From Bacteroidales bacterium M7 (lineage in GTDB: Bacteria > Bacteroidota > Bacteroidia > Bacteroidales > Muribaculaceae): a stretch of 33,906 nucleotides of DNA. The DNA is taken from the NCBI GenBank assembly GCA_001689515.1, contig LUJR01000016.1:1-33906 (forward strand). The letters run 5' to 3'. Positions within the stretch are counted from its first letter, which is position 1, and the number at the start of each line of letters is the position of its first letter. The position numbers were made by a program, and so were the translations under genes. The notes under the pieces are model-generated. The model did not search any database, was not told where the DNA came from, and worked only from the letters and a program-made list of their open reading frames with translations. This document shows, one piece after another, positions 23,818-33,835 of the stretch.

Positions 23818-24882
23818 TTACTGTACGAGGTCGCGGAAGATGTCCAGTGCCTGACGGATCTTGTCTTCGGGTACTATGCTGTCGAGATGGACTTTGCCGG
23901 GAGCTTCGAGGAGCGAGAAATTGATGTCAGTGCCTGAGACGTTTTTCTTGTCGTGGTGCATGTAGTCAATCAAGGCATCATAGTCATTGCATGTGATGGG
24001 GAGTGTGCCGTAGAGTTCGCGGAGAGTTGCGGCATACTGTTGCAGCACTGCGGAGTCAAATCCGTAGAGCATATGCGATAGTATCAGGTCAACGAGCAGA
24101 CCGAAAGCCACTGCGTAACCATGGGGTATGGGCTTCTGGCGGCGCATCGCCCACGATTCGAAGGCATGCGCTGGGGTATGTCCGAGATTAAGAGCCTTGC
24201 GCAGACCGCGCTCCGTAGGGTCTTCCTCGACCACTCTGCGCTTGACATCCACATTCTCCTCCAAGATAGGAAGCAGAGCCTTCATGTCACGGGCAGTGAC
24301 ATCATATGCCATGAGCTTGTTGAATGAATCCAGCGATTCCAACAGTCCGTGTTTGAGCATCTCTCCATAACCCGAAAGCAGTTCCTCCACCGGGAGGGTG
24401 TCAAAATATGTAGTGGATATAATCACCGCATCGGCCTGCGAGAACACCCCTATCTCGTTTTTGAGTCCATGGAAATTTATGCCTGTCTTGCCACCAACCG
24501 ACGCATCCACAGCAGCAAGAAGCGTCGTAGGCATATTGACGAAACGGATGCCGCGCTTGAAAGTAGAAGCGGCAAAACCGCCTATATCCGTCACCATGCC
24601 GCCTCCGAGGTTGATCATCAGAGACTTGCGGGTAGCGCCACCGTCAACCAGACAATCCCATATATGGGCAAGCGAATCAAGTGACTTGTTGACATCGCCT
24701 GAAGGGATGGTTATTACCTGAGCCTGACGGGCTATGTAACTCTCCTCGCTCAGCCGTGGCAACACGAGCGATGCCGTGTGGTCATCAGTGAGTATGAATA
24801 TACGTCCTGTCGGATCTATGTCGCCTACTACTCGGTCAAGCTCGAGTGCAGGACTGTCTGTGAAGATAAGTTGCTGTGACAT
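23818..24882 (-). CDS. aroB: 3-dehydroquinate synthase
   Basis: The 354-residue enzyme of the shikimate pathway converts DAHP to 3-dehydroquinate with NAD+ and Zn2+ in the cytoplasm. It shows the dinucleotide motif GGGMVTDIGGFAASTFKRGI (93-112), DASVGGKTGIN (126-136), GYGEMLKHG with zinc ligand E174, NLGHTPAHAFE with H235, and IPHGYAV with H254. All expected active-site ligands are present and the length is standard. The ATG at 24882 is 12 bases after the stop of the HAD gene upstream, so it belongs to a minus-strand operon that includes the HAD hydrolase and probably asmA. It is convergent with the DXS-like gene. Confidence 0.95.
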   Translation of the reverse strand: MSQQLIFTDSPALELDRVVGDIDPTGRIFILTDDHTASLVLPRLSEESYIARQAQVITIPSGDVNKSLDSLAHIWDCLVDGGATRKSLMINLGGGMVTDIGGFAASTFKRGIRFVNMPTTLLAAVDASVGGKTGINFHGLKNEIGVFSQADAVIISTTYFDTLPVEELLSGYGEMLKHGLLESLDSFNKLMAYDVTARDMKALLPILEENVDVKRRVVEEDPTERGLRKALNLGHTPAHAFESWAMRRQKPIPHGYAVAFGLLVDLILSHMLYGFDSAVLQQYAATLRELYGTLPITCNDYDALIDYMHHDKKNVSGTDINFSLLEAPGKVHLDSIVPEDKIRQALDIFRDLVQ

Positions 24883-24894
24883 ATATGATTGCGA

Positions 24895-25641
24895 TTATGA
24901 GTTGTAAGCACGGAGATCGGCTATAAGCCCTGGAAGAGCCTTGACAAAAGCCCCCATCGAATCAAAAGCTATGGCTGCACCTGCCGCCATCAGATCATCA
25001 AGAGGGATAGGACCTGTCGCCACTCCCACGGTGAACGCTCCGGCTCGTGCACCGGCACGGACTCCGCACGGCGCATTCTCCACGACTATCGACTGCCATG
25101 GCTTGACATCGACTAATCTCATCGCTTTGAGATACGGTTCAGGGTCAGGCTTGCCGTGCGCCACGCTGCGCGAAGTGATGAAGTTGTCAGGCTTGAATGC
25201 CCCGGGATAGTCATGGCTGATGCGCTCTATAAGCGATGTCTGACCCGAACCGGTCACCAGCACTCGCTCCATACCTTCGCGAGTGAATATACCAAGCATC
25301 TTGTCGGCATCCTTCATCAGTGGGGCCTCACCCTGGGCATGAAAATTCTCAGTCTTCTCCTTGTAGAGGGCAGCGACCTCGTCGGCTGTGGCATTGCGAC
25401 CGTATTCGCGCTCAAACAGCAGGTTGATTGTTGCAGCCCCTGTCATGCCCTCGTAGCCGAAAAACTCGTCACGGGTAGCCTTGATGCCGTGGGCGGTCAC
25501 CATGTCATACCAAGCCGATGCATGGAGGGGCATGGAGTCGTAGAGCACCCCGTCCATATCTATGAGAGCTGCCCGAGGATCAAACTGTGTATATTGATGC
25601 GCTTCCATGAAACGCTTTATAGCTGATTTTATCTGTGTCAT
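24895..25641 (-). CDS. HAD-family hydrolase (beta-phosphoglucomutase/phosphatase-like)
   Basis: The 248-residue cytoplasmic HAD-superfamily protein has motif I DMDGVLYDSMP with nucleophile D28 and D30, a helical cap domain (residues 40-100), motif II LVTGSGQ, motif III lysine in HGKPDPEPYL, and motif IV VVENAPCGVRAG, with Glu-Asn in place of the usual Glu-Asp. It resembles phosphatases acting on sugar phosphates or phosphoglycolate; the substrate cannot be fixed. It sits between aroB (12 bases) and asmA (27 bases). The start ATG at 25641 follows the expected spacing before motif I, with an N-terminal helix. Confidence 0.88.
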   Translation of the reverse strand: MTQIKSAIKRFMEAHQYTQFDPRAALIDMDGVLYDSMPLHASAWYDMVTAHGIKATRDEFFGYEGMTGAATINLLFEREYGRNATADEVAALYKEKTENFHAQGEAPLMKDADKMLGIFTREGMERVLVTGSGQTSLIERISHDYPGAFKPDNFITSRSVAHGKPDPEPYLKAMRLVDVKPWQSIVVENAPCGVRAGARAGAFTVGVATGPIPLDDLMAAGAAIAFDSMGAFVKALPGLIADLRAYNS

Positions 25642-25668
25642 AACTGTATCTGATGTATCTCTTGGTGT

Positions 25669-28600
25669 TTATTTAGACGGAGAGGGTGGCGGCGGCAGGA
25701 GTCCTTCCTTTACGAATACTGCCGAATCAGCAGCAGAGATGGTATCACTATTGACATCATCAATTCGCAGCATATCGCCTGGCTTGTTGCCACGCGCATT
25801 GAGGCTCTTCAAGCGGGCTTTGCGCACACCGCGGCGGAATACGCGGTCCATCTCCTTGACGAGGTTGATACGGGTGGTGTCAACCAGCGTAACCCTCTCT
25901 ACCACCATGTTTTCTTTGACCTTAGCCCCTCCGAGACGTATCTTCATGTCCTCCGGCGTACCCTTGATGTTGATGCCGAATTTAAACGGTATGGGCGATT
26001 TGAGCACCGAAACATGATAGTTGAGATTCATGGCAAGGTCATTGTTGCCCATCAGACCGAGTTTGTAACGGTCAAAATTGAAGATGAAAGGGTATATCTC
26101 CAATTGGTTGTTCTCGATGGCGACCTGTGCCGATATACTGTCGATCATGTTGCGGTTTTTGTTCTTGAACATCAACCACTTGCTTATCGTCTTGTAGGTG
26201 TCAGGATCAATGACCACCAAGGAGTCCCCCTTGATGGTAAGCAATGCGCTGAGCGACCCAAGATTGATATCCATATTAGGGAATATGTCGGTCGTAGCCA
26301 CCATCTCGGCGTTGATACGTCCAGATATAGTGTTGAGTGCAGGCAAGATGGAGTCGACCGTCGGGAAAAGCTTGTTGAATTTCTCTATGTAGAAATTCGT
26401 CAGCACGAGCCCCATTCCGAAGGTCATCTCATCTTTTGTCGGTGCCGAATATAGCGCATTGAGATTCACTCGTCCGGCATCAGTGGTCGCACCCAGTTCG
26501 GTCAGCTTGATAGCACCTTCGTGCATCATCGCTACTCCGCGGAAATCATGGAGGGTCAGACCCTCATAGAGCACCACCTTTGACGACATGTTGAAATCAG
26601 CGTCAAGATTCATCGGCACAAGCAGCGGTCCCGTTACACTGTCGGCAGCCGTGCTTTCCACCTGCTTCTCCAGCTTATCATCGCTGACATCATCACCCAT
26701 CCTGACGGCGGACGTCGCTCCTTCTGCTACCTTCTCGGCATATGCCGCTCCATAGAACGAGGCATTGACAAGCTGGTTGATATCAATGGTGTCGCCTGAC
26801 AGATTAAGACGGAGATTCATCGCCGCATTCTTCCGCAGCATCGCATTGGTGTAGTTGCTGATGACACCGTTGACCGTCAGCGAGCTGCGCCCGACTTTAA
26901 GCTTGGTGTTATGAATCACCAATGAATCCATGTCAAACGAGATATCCATATCCCTGACCACATTACGCAACGGATAATACGGTGTCAGCACCCGACCGCG
27001 CTTGGCTGTGATGCGTCCGGATGCATCCCACCACATCAGCAGCGAACGGGTCTCCTTGTCAGCGCGGAGGTCAAGCACATCAGTGCTGTCACGCTGAGCA
27101 CGAGGTTTGTTGGCAGCAGCGGCACGTCTGCGCTTGCGCATGGCAGCCAGTTCCTGACGTGCCAACGCATACACCGAATCTGCGCGGAGTGACGGACGCG
27201 CCACAGATATGGAATCAAATATAGCTCCAAGACGTTTGTTCATGCGTGGTCGTGAGTTGAGATGCAACCGCAGCTGTACCTGCGGGTCACGCAACGATAT
27301 CCGCCCTTCGGGGCTGCGGTAGCGTAGGACATCTGATGAGATCCGCGTCATCATCATCGGACGCTTCTTACTGTCCTTGTAGCGCGTGATGACACCACCT
27401 ACTTTCGGAGACTTCAGCATCACGCTGCTGCTGTCTGACATGTTGATGTAGCGCAGACGCTGGGCACTGATATTGAGACCGAGCGGGATGACGACCGCCG
27501 TATCAGCCGATGCAGCCTTATTGCTCACGCCAAGGCCCATACGCATGTCGCTGCCAGTCAACCCGAGACTATCCATCATGTATGACGCAGTATCGACTTT
27601 CAGCGACACCGTGAGCAACGAGTCTATCCGATGACCATCCTTGGCGGTGATAGTAGACGACGAGCCAAATTTGAGCGTTGCATACCGGGCATAGATATCT
27701 CCCGTAGAGTCATTCATGTGCAGTATGAAATCAGTCAGCGTAGCATTGCCGTCAATCTTAAGCTTGTGGAAATTCAAACGGTCAAAATAGCTTGGGCGAA
27801 GGTCAAGATCGGCATCCATCATCAACCGCCCTTTGAGCGTAAAAGGCAGCATGCCCATCAACGACGACGGCAGCTTGGCAAAGCCCACTCCGCCCTTGAA
27901 TACACCTTTGATTATAGGATCGCTCAACAGCCGAGTGGCTGTGCCGGTGAATCTGAAGCCTATACCCTCTCCTACAGCCACCAGACGCTTAACATCGATG
28001 GAACTGCGGTCTATGTCATGACCGTCAAAATGCCCTGCCGCCTCCAATCCGAAGGTTTTGAGCACCATCTGCTGATATGATAGTGAACCGTCAGGCACAT
28101 CAATTGAGAAGTTAACCGATGGCAAATCCTTGCCCCCTAAATCATATGGATCAGTCAAATTAGCCGACAATGCCACTTTGAGGTCTGTTTTCATGCCTGA
28201 TAGCGAAGACACATATTCTTGCGGAAGCCAATCAACCACCGACATGACCGACACTTCAGGCATCTGCATGTCAAATGACTTGACCACCAAATCCCTGGCA
28301 AAATCAAGCTGTGTATTGACCGTTGCTTCCACCGGTCCTAATCCGACATTAAAGTCTTCCAGTCCTAACTCATAAGGCTGATGGCTTTCCCATACAATCC
28401 TGCCGTCAAGTTTGAAATCGACCGACGGCGGCAGTGCCACTCCGGCTATTTCCAACCGGGCATTTCCACCTGTGGATACCGAATATGTAGACTTGTCATC
28501 AGTAGCAAACTGTGACGGAGTAACCACCAACCGCATGTCCGTGGTATCAGCGGCATTGAAATAAGCTGCCTTGAGACCTCCGGGAAGCGAAAACCTGTTG

Positions 28601-29178
28601 ATGGTGATATCAGGCATAGAAGTGGTGTCAGTATCTTCCTCCGAAGGGGGAAGTATGTCAAAGTTATTGACAGAGTCATTAAGACATACTATATTGACCA
28701 CCGGACGGTCAAGCACTATATCCTCCAACTGCACCTTCATCAGCATCAACGAGGGAATATTGACCTTGCCCTGAAGCGATGTGAAACTCAGCAGCGAGTC
28801 GGCATCCGATGGGAGGCGGTCACGGTAAGCTGCACTTAGACCTTTCAAGGAATGGCTGACTATATTCAGGGAATCAACCTTGACATGGAGCTGGGGGAAT
28901 GTGCTCCAGTACGTCAGCTCGACACGACCTATGGTGACATCGGCATTGAGATACTCCGTAGCGACACGCTCCACTATCGGAGTCAGTTTCTTAGGGGTCA
29001 GAATCCACACTGCTACCCCCAACACGCCAAGCACAAGCAGCCCCAATGCTACAACCGTCAGCAACACCCATTTTATCAGACGCAGCCACAACGGGCGGCG
29101 ACGCTTGGAGGGCTTTCCATCACCTGATGCCGGTGTGGCAAGGTGGGTTGCTTTATTGTCTTGAGGCTGAGTATCCAC
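25669..29178 (-). CDS. Giant AsmA-family inner-membrane protein
   Basis: The 1169-residue protein begins with a GTG codon at 29178 because no in-frame ATG lies before the membrane segment. A basic N-terminus (SKRRRPLWLRLIKW) precedes one transmembrane helix (about 35-60). The rest is a very long periplasmic beta-rich region: LTPIVERVATEYLNADVTIGRVELTYWSTFPQLHVKVDSLNI, the AsmA/TamB-like opening, then repeated LNLSGDTIDI and DINLGSLSALLTIKGDSL segments, ending in a Pro-rich tail. Such proteins are thought to form hydrophobic grooves that carry phospholipid between membranes or help outer-membrane protein assembly. A low-complexity Arg/Ala stretch near residue 690 (MRKRRRAAAANKP) is unusual. 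The upstream 86 bases show no clear promoter. Confidence 0.9.
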   Translation of the reverse strand: MDTQPQDNKATHLATPASGDGKPSKRRRPLWLRLIKWVLLTVVALGLLVLGVLGVAVWILTPKKLTPIVERVATEYLNADVTIGRVELTYWSTFPQLHVKVDSLNIVSHSLKGLSAAYRDRLPSDADSLLSFTSLQGKVNIPSLMLMKVQLEDIVLDRPVVNIVCLNDSVNNFDILPPSEEDTDTTSMPDITINRFSLPGGLKAAYFNAADTTDMRLVVTPSQFATDDKSTYSVSTGGNARLEIAGVALPPSVDFKLDGRIVWESHQPYELGLEDFNVGLGPVEATVNTQLDFARDLVVKSFDMQMPEVSVMSVVDWLPQEYVSSLSGMKTDLKVALSANLTDPYDLGGKDLPSVNFSIDVPDGSLSYQQMVLKTFGLEAAGHFDGHDIDRSSIDVKRLVAVGEGIGFRFTGTATRLLSDPIIKGVFKGGVGFAKLPSSLMGMLPFTLKGRLMMDADLDLRPSYFDRLNFHKLKIDGNATLTDFILHMNDSTGDIYARYATLKFGSSSTITAKDGHRIDSLLTVSLKVDTASYMMDSLGLTGSDMRMGLGVSNKAASADTAVVIPLGLNISAQRLRYINMSDSSSVMLKSPKVGGVITRYKDSKKRPMMMTRISSDVLRYRSPEGRISLRDPQVQLRLHLNSRPRMNKRLGAIFDSISVARPSLRADSVYALARQELAAMRKRRRAAAANKPRAQRDSTDVLDLRADKETRSLLMWWDASGRITAKRGRVLTPYYPLRNVVRDMDISFDMDSLVIHNTKLKVGRSSLTVNGVISNYTNAMLRKNAAMNLRLNLSGDTIDINQLVNASFYGAAYAEKVAEGATSAVRMGDDVSDDKLEKQVESTAADSVTGPLLVPMNLDADFNMSSKVVLYEGLTLHDFRGVAMMHEGAIKLTELGATTDAGRVNLNALYSAPTKDEMTFGMGLVLTNFYIEKFNKLFPTVDSILPALNTISGRINAEMVATTDIFPNMDINLGSLSALLTIKGDSLVVIDPDTYKTISKWLMFKNKNRNMIDSISAQVAIENNQLEIYPFIFNFDRYKLGLMGNNDLAMNLNYHVSVLKSPIPFKFGINIKGTPEDMKIRLGGAKVKENMVVERVTLVDTTRINLVKEMDRVFRRGVRKARLKSLNARGNKPGDMLRIDDVNSDTISAADSAVFVKEGLLPPPPSPSK

Positions 29179-29264
29179 GATTAAGATTGTATGAATATGG
29201 TATATACTAAGTAAGGTACCGGAAGCCCGATTTGTTCGCCACTCTGACGGCTACAGGCGGCTTT

Positions 29265-30035
29265 TCAGTCACGCTTACGGGCGGTGATATGGTAGCATGG
29301 CTGCTGCCGCTCGAATTTTATATAGCACCAGCCCTCTTTGCGCAGACCGTAGAGCACCTCGCCGAGCAGATTCTTAAGATCTTCGGCACTGCGGCGTGGC
29401 TGTGACGAGTCACTGCATGCAAACCGCGAGTAGGTGATATCAAATGTGGTGCCGAGCTGATGCACCGACGAGTCTACTGCATTGCGGTTACGACGGCGCA
29501 GACGTGACACGCTTTCGGGAGTGCGCAGCACACTGGTGACTCGTATGCGATAGGCACCTCCGCCACGGGAGGCAAGACTGTCGTTAAACCGCCGTCCTAT
29601 CTCATGGAGCAGCGTTGCAGCCTCAGGCACGAGGTAGGGAGAGGAATATGTCAGTTCATCTACATAGAAATCTCGGCATGACACCACCTTGACCAGATCG
29701 CGCCCAGGCTCGAAATGTGACCGCGTATCGGTAAGAGGCTTGATACCGATACTCTCTGCTGCCGCCCAATGCACCTGATTGCTGTCATTGAACACCTCGC
29801 GCAGATGTCCTATGATATTGATGCGTATCTTGCGCGTATTGCCTGGCATCTCTTCGAGCACTCTGTTCCATCCAGCCGATGAATCGGCAAGCATATTGAT
29901 GTCGAAATCCACCGTCTGCTGGCGCAGGTGTGGACGCCCTGTGACCACCCCGGCATTGGTGTGGTCAGTCAGTGCAAGCGAGGCTATGAATACAGCCATC
30001 GCCACTCCTATTATCACCAGCAATATTTTACGCAT
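29265..30035 (-). CDS. DUF5715-like periplasmic protein with LAS-peptidase motif
   Basis: The 256-residue protein has an N-terminal signal/anchor (RKILLVIIGVAMAVFIASLAL) and an extracytoplasmic domain. Residues 190-199 read SVHQLGTTFD, which fits the SxHxxGxxxD zinc motif of LAS-type (VanY/M15, D-Ala-D-Ala) peptidases, preceded by VTSVLRTPESVSRLRRRN. A late His in CYHIT (near 249) could complete the site. It is likely a peptidoglycan-processing or related enzyme at the cell envelope; catalysis is inference. Proteins of this length and motif are usually annotated DUF5715 in Bacteroidales. It starts 15 bases after the Na/Pi cotransporter gene, so the two are co-transcribed. Confidence 0.8.
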   Translation of the reverse strand: MRKILLVIIGVAMAVFIASLALTDHTNAGVVTGRPHLRQQTVDFDINMLADSSAGWNRVLEEMPGNTRKIRINIIGHLREVFNDSNQVHWAAAESIGIKPLTDTRSHFEPGRDLVKVVSCRDFYVDELTYSSPYLVPEAATLLHEIGRRFNDSLASRGGGAYRIRVTSVLRTPESVSRLRRRNRNAVDSSVHQLGTTFDITYSRFACSDSSQPRRSAEDLKNLLGEVLYGLRKEGWCYIKFERQQPCYHITARKRD

Positions 30036-30050
30036 CTTATCTGCAGTTTC

Positions 30051-31889
30051 TTAACGCACTACCTGACGGCGGAACCGCTCTTTAACCGTGTCGACGACAT
30101 TGATTATATAGTCGCCCATGCGCTCTATGTCGCTAACGAGATCCATATAATAGATGCCGCTCTGATATTCGTAGACGCGGTTATTGATATTGTTGACATT
30201 CTCGCCGCGCAGCTGGTTGCGCATGTTGTTAAGTTCACGCTCACGGTTATACGATGATATTATGTCAGTTTCATGGACGTGCTCTATGTCACCGAGCAGC
30301 TTAAGCATATTCGCCATTGCTGCCGACACCTGAGCAAACATGTTGTCCACGTTGTCATATATCTCCTGATTGAACTCGGCATTGCTCTCATGCTTGCGGA
30401 GCATAATCTTACCCGCTCCGTAGCAGCAGTCGGCTATGCTCTCGATTTCGGCGACAATGCTGAGCATGGCGGCGATATGGAGCTTGCCTTCGTTTGACAG
30501 GCGACCCTCGGCGCATCGGTTGAGATAGTGGGCTATCTCTATCTCCATGCGGTCGGATATCTCCTCATATTTCTCAAGGCGCGAGAACCGTTTGGTAAAC
30601 TCGTCTGTGCCCTCCTTGGTGTGCACAAGTTCCTGAGCCATGCCTATCATACGCTGCACCCGCTCGCCAAACACCGCAATCTCTTTTTCTGCCTGAGAGA
30701 GGTTGAGTTCCGAAGCATTGACCAGACCGCCTGAAATGAATTTGAGCTGGAACTCCTCGTCCTCGTTCTTGCGCGAGGGCACGAGCCACATCACCACCTT
30801 GACATAGAACTGTGTGAGCCATATCATGATGGCAACGTTGACCAGGTTAAACAATGTATGGAACATCGCCAGACCTATAGATACGCTGACCTGCAGCGAT
30901 GCAACACGAGCCTGCGATGCTGCGAGCCGTTCGCTTATCTCGTTGGGCGGATTGGTGTTGAAAAGATGATTATATATATCGGGATCTGTAGCCTCAAGAT
31001 GGCGCACATATTGCGACAACCCCTCGGGATTGCCCGAACCGATAGCCTCGGTGACCCACGCAGTGAGATCCACAAACGGCATGAATACGGCAAGAGTCCA
31101 CACAGTGCCGAGGACATTAAAAAGCAAATGCCCCATGGCGGTGCGCTTCGCTGCGACATTACCGCTCATAGAGGCTATGATAGGTGTGATGGTAGTGCCG
31201 ATATTGGATCCGAGCACCAATGCACACGACAATTCGAAATCGATCCATCCCTTCGAGCACATAATCAGCACGATAGCAAACATCGCTGCTGATGACTGGA
31301 GCACCATGGTTACGATGACTCCCACAAGCAGAAATATCAGCACCGAGCCATATCCCATGTCGGCATAGCTCTGGAGGAACGCGAACATTTCAGGATTGCT
31401 CTGCAAATCAGGTACATGCAGATTGATTTGCGCAAGTGACATGAACAGCAGCGCGAAACCTACAAGGAATTCACCAATGGACTTCGTGCGTCCTTTCTTG
31501 GCAAACAGCAGAGGCACAGCCACCGCCAAGATAGGCAGCGCGAACGCCGACACATCCACCGAGAAGCCGAGCAGCGATATAATCCACGCAGTGAACGTCG
31601 TACCGACATTAGCACCCATAATCACCGCCATGGACTGAGCGAGCGACATCAGACCGGCGTTGACAAAGCTGACCACCATCACTGTGGACGCGCTTGAACT
31701 TTGTATCAAGGCTGTGATAAGACACCCTGTAAGCAACCCGGTGAACCGGTTGCGGGTCATAGCCGAAAGGATGTTGCGGAGACGGTCGCCCGCAGCCTTC
31801 TGTAGGCCTTCACTCATGACCTTCATTCCGTAGAGGAAGAGGCCCACCGAGCCTAACAGCCCGAGAAAGTCAAGAATAGAATAATTCAT
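30051..31889 (-). CDS. Na+/phosphate cotransporter family protein with PhoU-like tail
   Basis: The 612-residue protein opens with LLGSVGLFLYGMKVMSEGLQ. It has two inverted Na/Pi_cotrans repeats: LIQSSSASTVMVVSFVNAGL...GANVGTTFTAW and VLQSSAAMFAIVLIMCSKG...GSNIGTTITP. The QSS-S/A and G-N-x-G-T-T motifs are the transport signatures. About nine hydrophobic segments span residues 1-370. The C-terminal 230 residues are helical and PhoU-like (ERVQRMIGMAQELVH, KYEEISDRMEIEIAHYLNRC, EIESIADCCYGAGKIMLRK). It imports or exports phosphate at the inner membrane, with the PhoU part likely regulatory. It is the first gene of an operon with the DUF5715 gene. Confidence 0.93.
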   Translation of the reverse strand: MNYSILDFLGLLGSVGLFLYGMKVMSEGLQKAAGDRLRNILSAMTRNRFTGLLTGCLITALIQSSSASTVMVVSFVNAGLMSLAQSMAVIMGANVGTTFTAWIISLLGFSVDVSAFALPILAVAVPLLFAKKGRTKSIGEFLVGFALLFMSLAQINLHVPDLQSNPEMFAFLQSYADMGYGSVLIFLLVGVIVTMVLQSSAAMFAIVLIMCSKGWIDFELSCALVLGSNIGTTITPIIASMSGNVAAKRTAMGHLLFNVLGTVWTLAVFMPFVDLTAWVTEAIGSGNPEGLSQYVRHLEATDPDIYNHLFNTNPPNEISERLAASQARVASLQVSVSIGLAMFHTLFNLVNVAIMIWLTQFYVKVVMWLVPSRKNEDEEFQLKFISGGLVNASELNLSQAEKEIAVFGERVQRMIGMAQELVHTKEGTDEFTKRFSRLEKYEEISDRMEIEIAHYLNRCAEGRLSNEGKLHIAAMLSIVAEIESIADCCYGAGKIMLRKHESNAEFNQEIYDNVDNMFAQVSAAMANMLKLLGDIEHVHETDIISSYNRERELNNMRNQLRGENVNNINNRVYEYQSGIYYMDLVSDIERMGDYIINVVDTVKERFRRQVVR

Positions 31890-31917
31890 CTATGTCAGGT
31901 AGAAGTATATACAATCG

Positions 31918-31950
31918 CAAAGTTAATGAAAATGCACAATAACTTCCCAA
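31918..31950 (-). promoter_or_regulatory. Promoter of the Na/Pi cotransporter operon
   Basis: On the minus strand TAACTTTG (31925-31918) matches TAnnTTTG, with TTG at 31950-31948, 22 bases upstream. The spacing is slightly long. The -7 box is 28 bases from the ATG. The rest of 31951-32075 is AT-rich; a weaker TAATATTG at 32013-32020 may serve the opposing permease. Confidence 0.5.
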
Positions 31951-32075
31951 TACATCACCCAAGATTTTTTAACACCATAGGATGGATGTGTTAAAATCAC
32001 GGGATATTTATCTAATATTGCTTGCTGAATGTTATACATATATCATAGCAGTATCATACCATAAAAATACACGAT

Positions 32076-33692
32076 ATGACAAATAAGACAAATCCCAATC
32101 CCGAGTCGCCCGTAACGGCATCGGGGCGCAAGAAGATAGTGTCTACCGCCAAGGGGTCACTGACCATGGTGGCGATGGCTATCATGATCATTACATCCAT
32201 ACTGAGCCTGAGGGGATTGCCCTCGGAGGCGAAATTCGGCATACAATCGATTTTCTACTATATTTTTGCCGCAATAGTGTTTCTGGTGCCGTTTTCGCTC
32301 GTATGCGCCGAACTGGCATCAACCTACACCAAGGCTGGCGGTCTATACCGATGGGTGTCGGAGGCATTCGGTCCGCGCTGGGGCTGGACGGCAATGTATC
32401 TCGAATGGCAGACGATAGTGATATGGTTCCCGACGGTACTGATGTTCGGTGCTGCCTCCCTTGCCTACATCGCATGGCCCGAGAGCTTTGACGCGGCTTT
32501 GGCATCCAACAAGTTCTACACCCTGATTGTGGCGATGGTGATTTACTGGGCGGCAACGTTCAATTCATTCCGCGGTCAGAAGATGGCTAACAAGCTCAGC
32601 ACGTCAGGCGGACTCTTCGGCACCATCATCCCGGGTGCTTTGCTGATTATCCTCGGTATAATATATGTGTGCGTCGGCAAACCGGTAGCATTGGCTCATG
32701 TGCCCTTCTTCCCTGACTTCTCGCATCTGAGCACCATAGTCCTTGCCGCCTCGATATTCCTATTCTATGCCGGCATGGAGATGCAGGCGGTGCATATCAA
32801 CGACATGAGCAACCCTGCCAAGCAGTTCCCTAAGTCGGTGCTGATAGCGGTGATCGTCGTTGTGGCTCTGTATGCCCTCGGCACATTGGTCATCGGAGTG
32901 GTCATCCCGACTGACAACATCAATCTGCTCCAGTCGCTTCTTGTGGCTTACAAGTCGCTGTGGTCGAGCTTCGGGCTCAGCTGGCTCGGTAATGTGATGG
33001 CTCTGCTCATCATGTACGGAGTAGTCGGACAGGTGAGCGCACTGGTTACAGGTCCTGTCACGGGACTTATGGCGGTGGCACAGTCAGGCTATCTACCCCG
33101 TTCGCTCCAGAAAGTCAACAAAAACGGCATCAACAAACCCATTCTGCTGGTAGAGGGCATCTTCGTGACTGTCCTGACCCTCGTACTGCTGGTACTCCCG
33201 ACAGTCGAATCGGCATACCAGATCATGTCGCAGCTCGCCACCATCATCTACCTCATCATGGTGCTGATGATCTACGCCGCATTCTTGCGTCTGCGTCACA
33301 CACAGCCCAAGAAAACGCGCGGATTCAAAGTGCCAGGCGGACAAGTAGGCAAATGGATTGTGTGCATACTCGGCATCGCAGGTGCTGTCCTCGCATTGGC
33401 ACTAAGCTATCTGCCGCCATCGCAGATTGCCACAGGCAGCCCGGTGGTCTACATCGGCATCCTGATACTCGGCACAGCCCTTTTCGTCGCTCTCCCTCTG
33501 ATAGTCTATGCCAAGCGCAAACCGTCATGGCGTGACCCCAATGCCCATTTCTATCCCTTTGACTGGCAGATAGAGGACCGCAAGCCGTGGGAAGTATCAC
33601 AATGGGAAGAGGGTTACGAACCCACAGAGCAGCAGGTCGAGGACGCCGAGACCGGAGCCATCGCCCGCCACGCCTCAGCCAAGCATATGTGA
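32076..33692 (+). CDS. APC-family amino acid permease, GadC-like
   Basis: The 538-residue inner-membrane transporter has about twelve hydrophobic segments. After a polar N-terminus, it has the APC opening (VAMAIMIITSILSLRGLPSEAKFG), ELASTYTKAGGLYRWVSEAFGPRWGW, the helix-6 region LFYAGMEMQAVHINDMSNPAKQFPKS, and ILLVEGIFVTVLTLVLLV. This is typical of glutamate:GABA or related amino acid antiporters (GadC/YjeM group). No decarboxylase gene adjoins it, so the substrate is uncertain. The hydrophilic C-terminus (DWQIEDRKPWEVSQWEEGY...) is of the kind that acts as a pH-sensitive plug in GadC, but that is inference. A strong terminator follows 68 bases after the stop. Confidence 0.9.
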   Translation: MTNKTNPNPESPVTASGRKKIVSTAKGSLTMVAMAIMIITSILSLRGLPSEAKFGIQSIFYYIFAAIVFLVPFSLVCAELASTYTKAGGLYRWVSEAFGPRWGWTAMYLEWQTIVIWFPTVLMFGAASLAYIAWPESFDAALASNKFYTLIVAMVIYWAATFNSFRGQKMANKLSTSGGLFGTIIPGALLIILGIIYVCVGKPVALAHVPFFPDFSHLSTIVLAASIFLFYAGMEMQAVHINDMSNPAKQFPKSVLIAVIVVVALYALGTLVIGVVIPTDNINLLQSLLVAYKSLWSSFGLSWLGNVMALLIMYGVVGQVSALVTGPVTGLMAVAQSGYLPRSLQKVNKNGINKPILLVEGIFVTVLTLVLLVLPTVESAYQIMSQLATIIYLIMVLMIYAAFLRLRHTQPKKTRGFKVPGGQVGKWIVCILGIAGAVLALALSYLPPSQIATGSPVVYIGILILGTALFVALPLIVYAKRKPSWRDPNAHFYPFDWQIEDRKPWEVSQWEEGYEPTEQQVEDAETGAIARHASAKHM

Positions 33693-33760
33693 CATGCACC
33701 CCATAACAGTGTGAAGGAGCAGGCAAGACGCCGTGCAACGACACCTTCAGCCCTGTACCC

Positions 33761-33801
33761 AGGACGCGCCCCGACCCACCCCGCCGAGGCGCGTCCTTTT
33801 T
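33761..33801 (+). terminator. Rho-independent terminator of the permease gene
   Basis: AGGACGCGCC (33761-33770) pairs perfectly with GGCGCGTCCT (33788-33797) around a 17-base loop, followed by a T-run. It is the only textbook terminator in the window. Confidence 0.85.
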
Positions 33802-33835
33802 GATGTCGAGATCAAATTGGAGTGTAGATTCAAAA

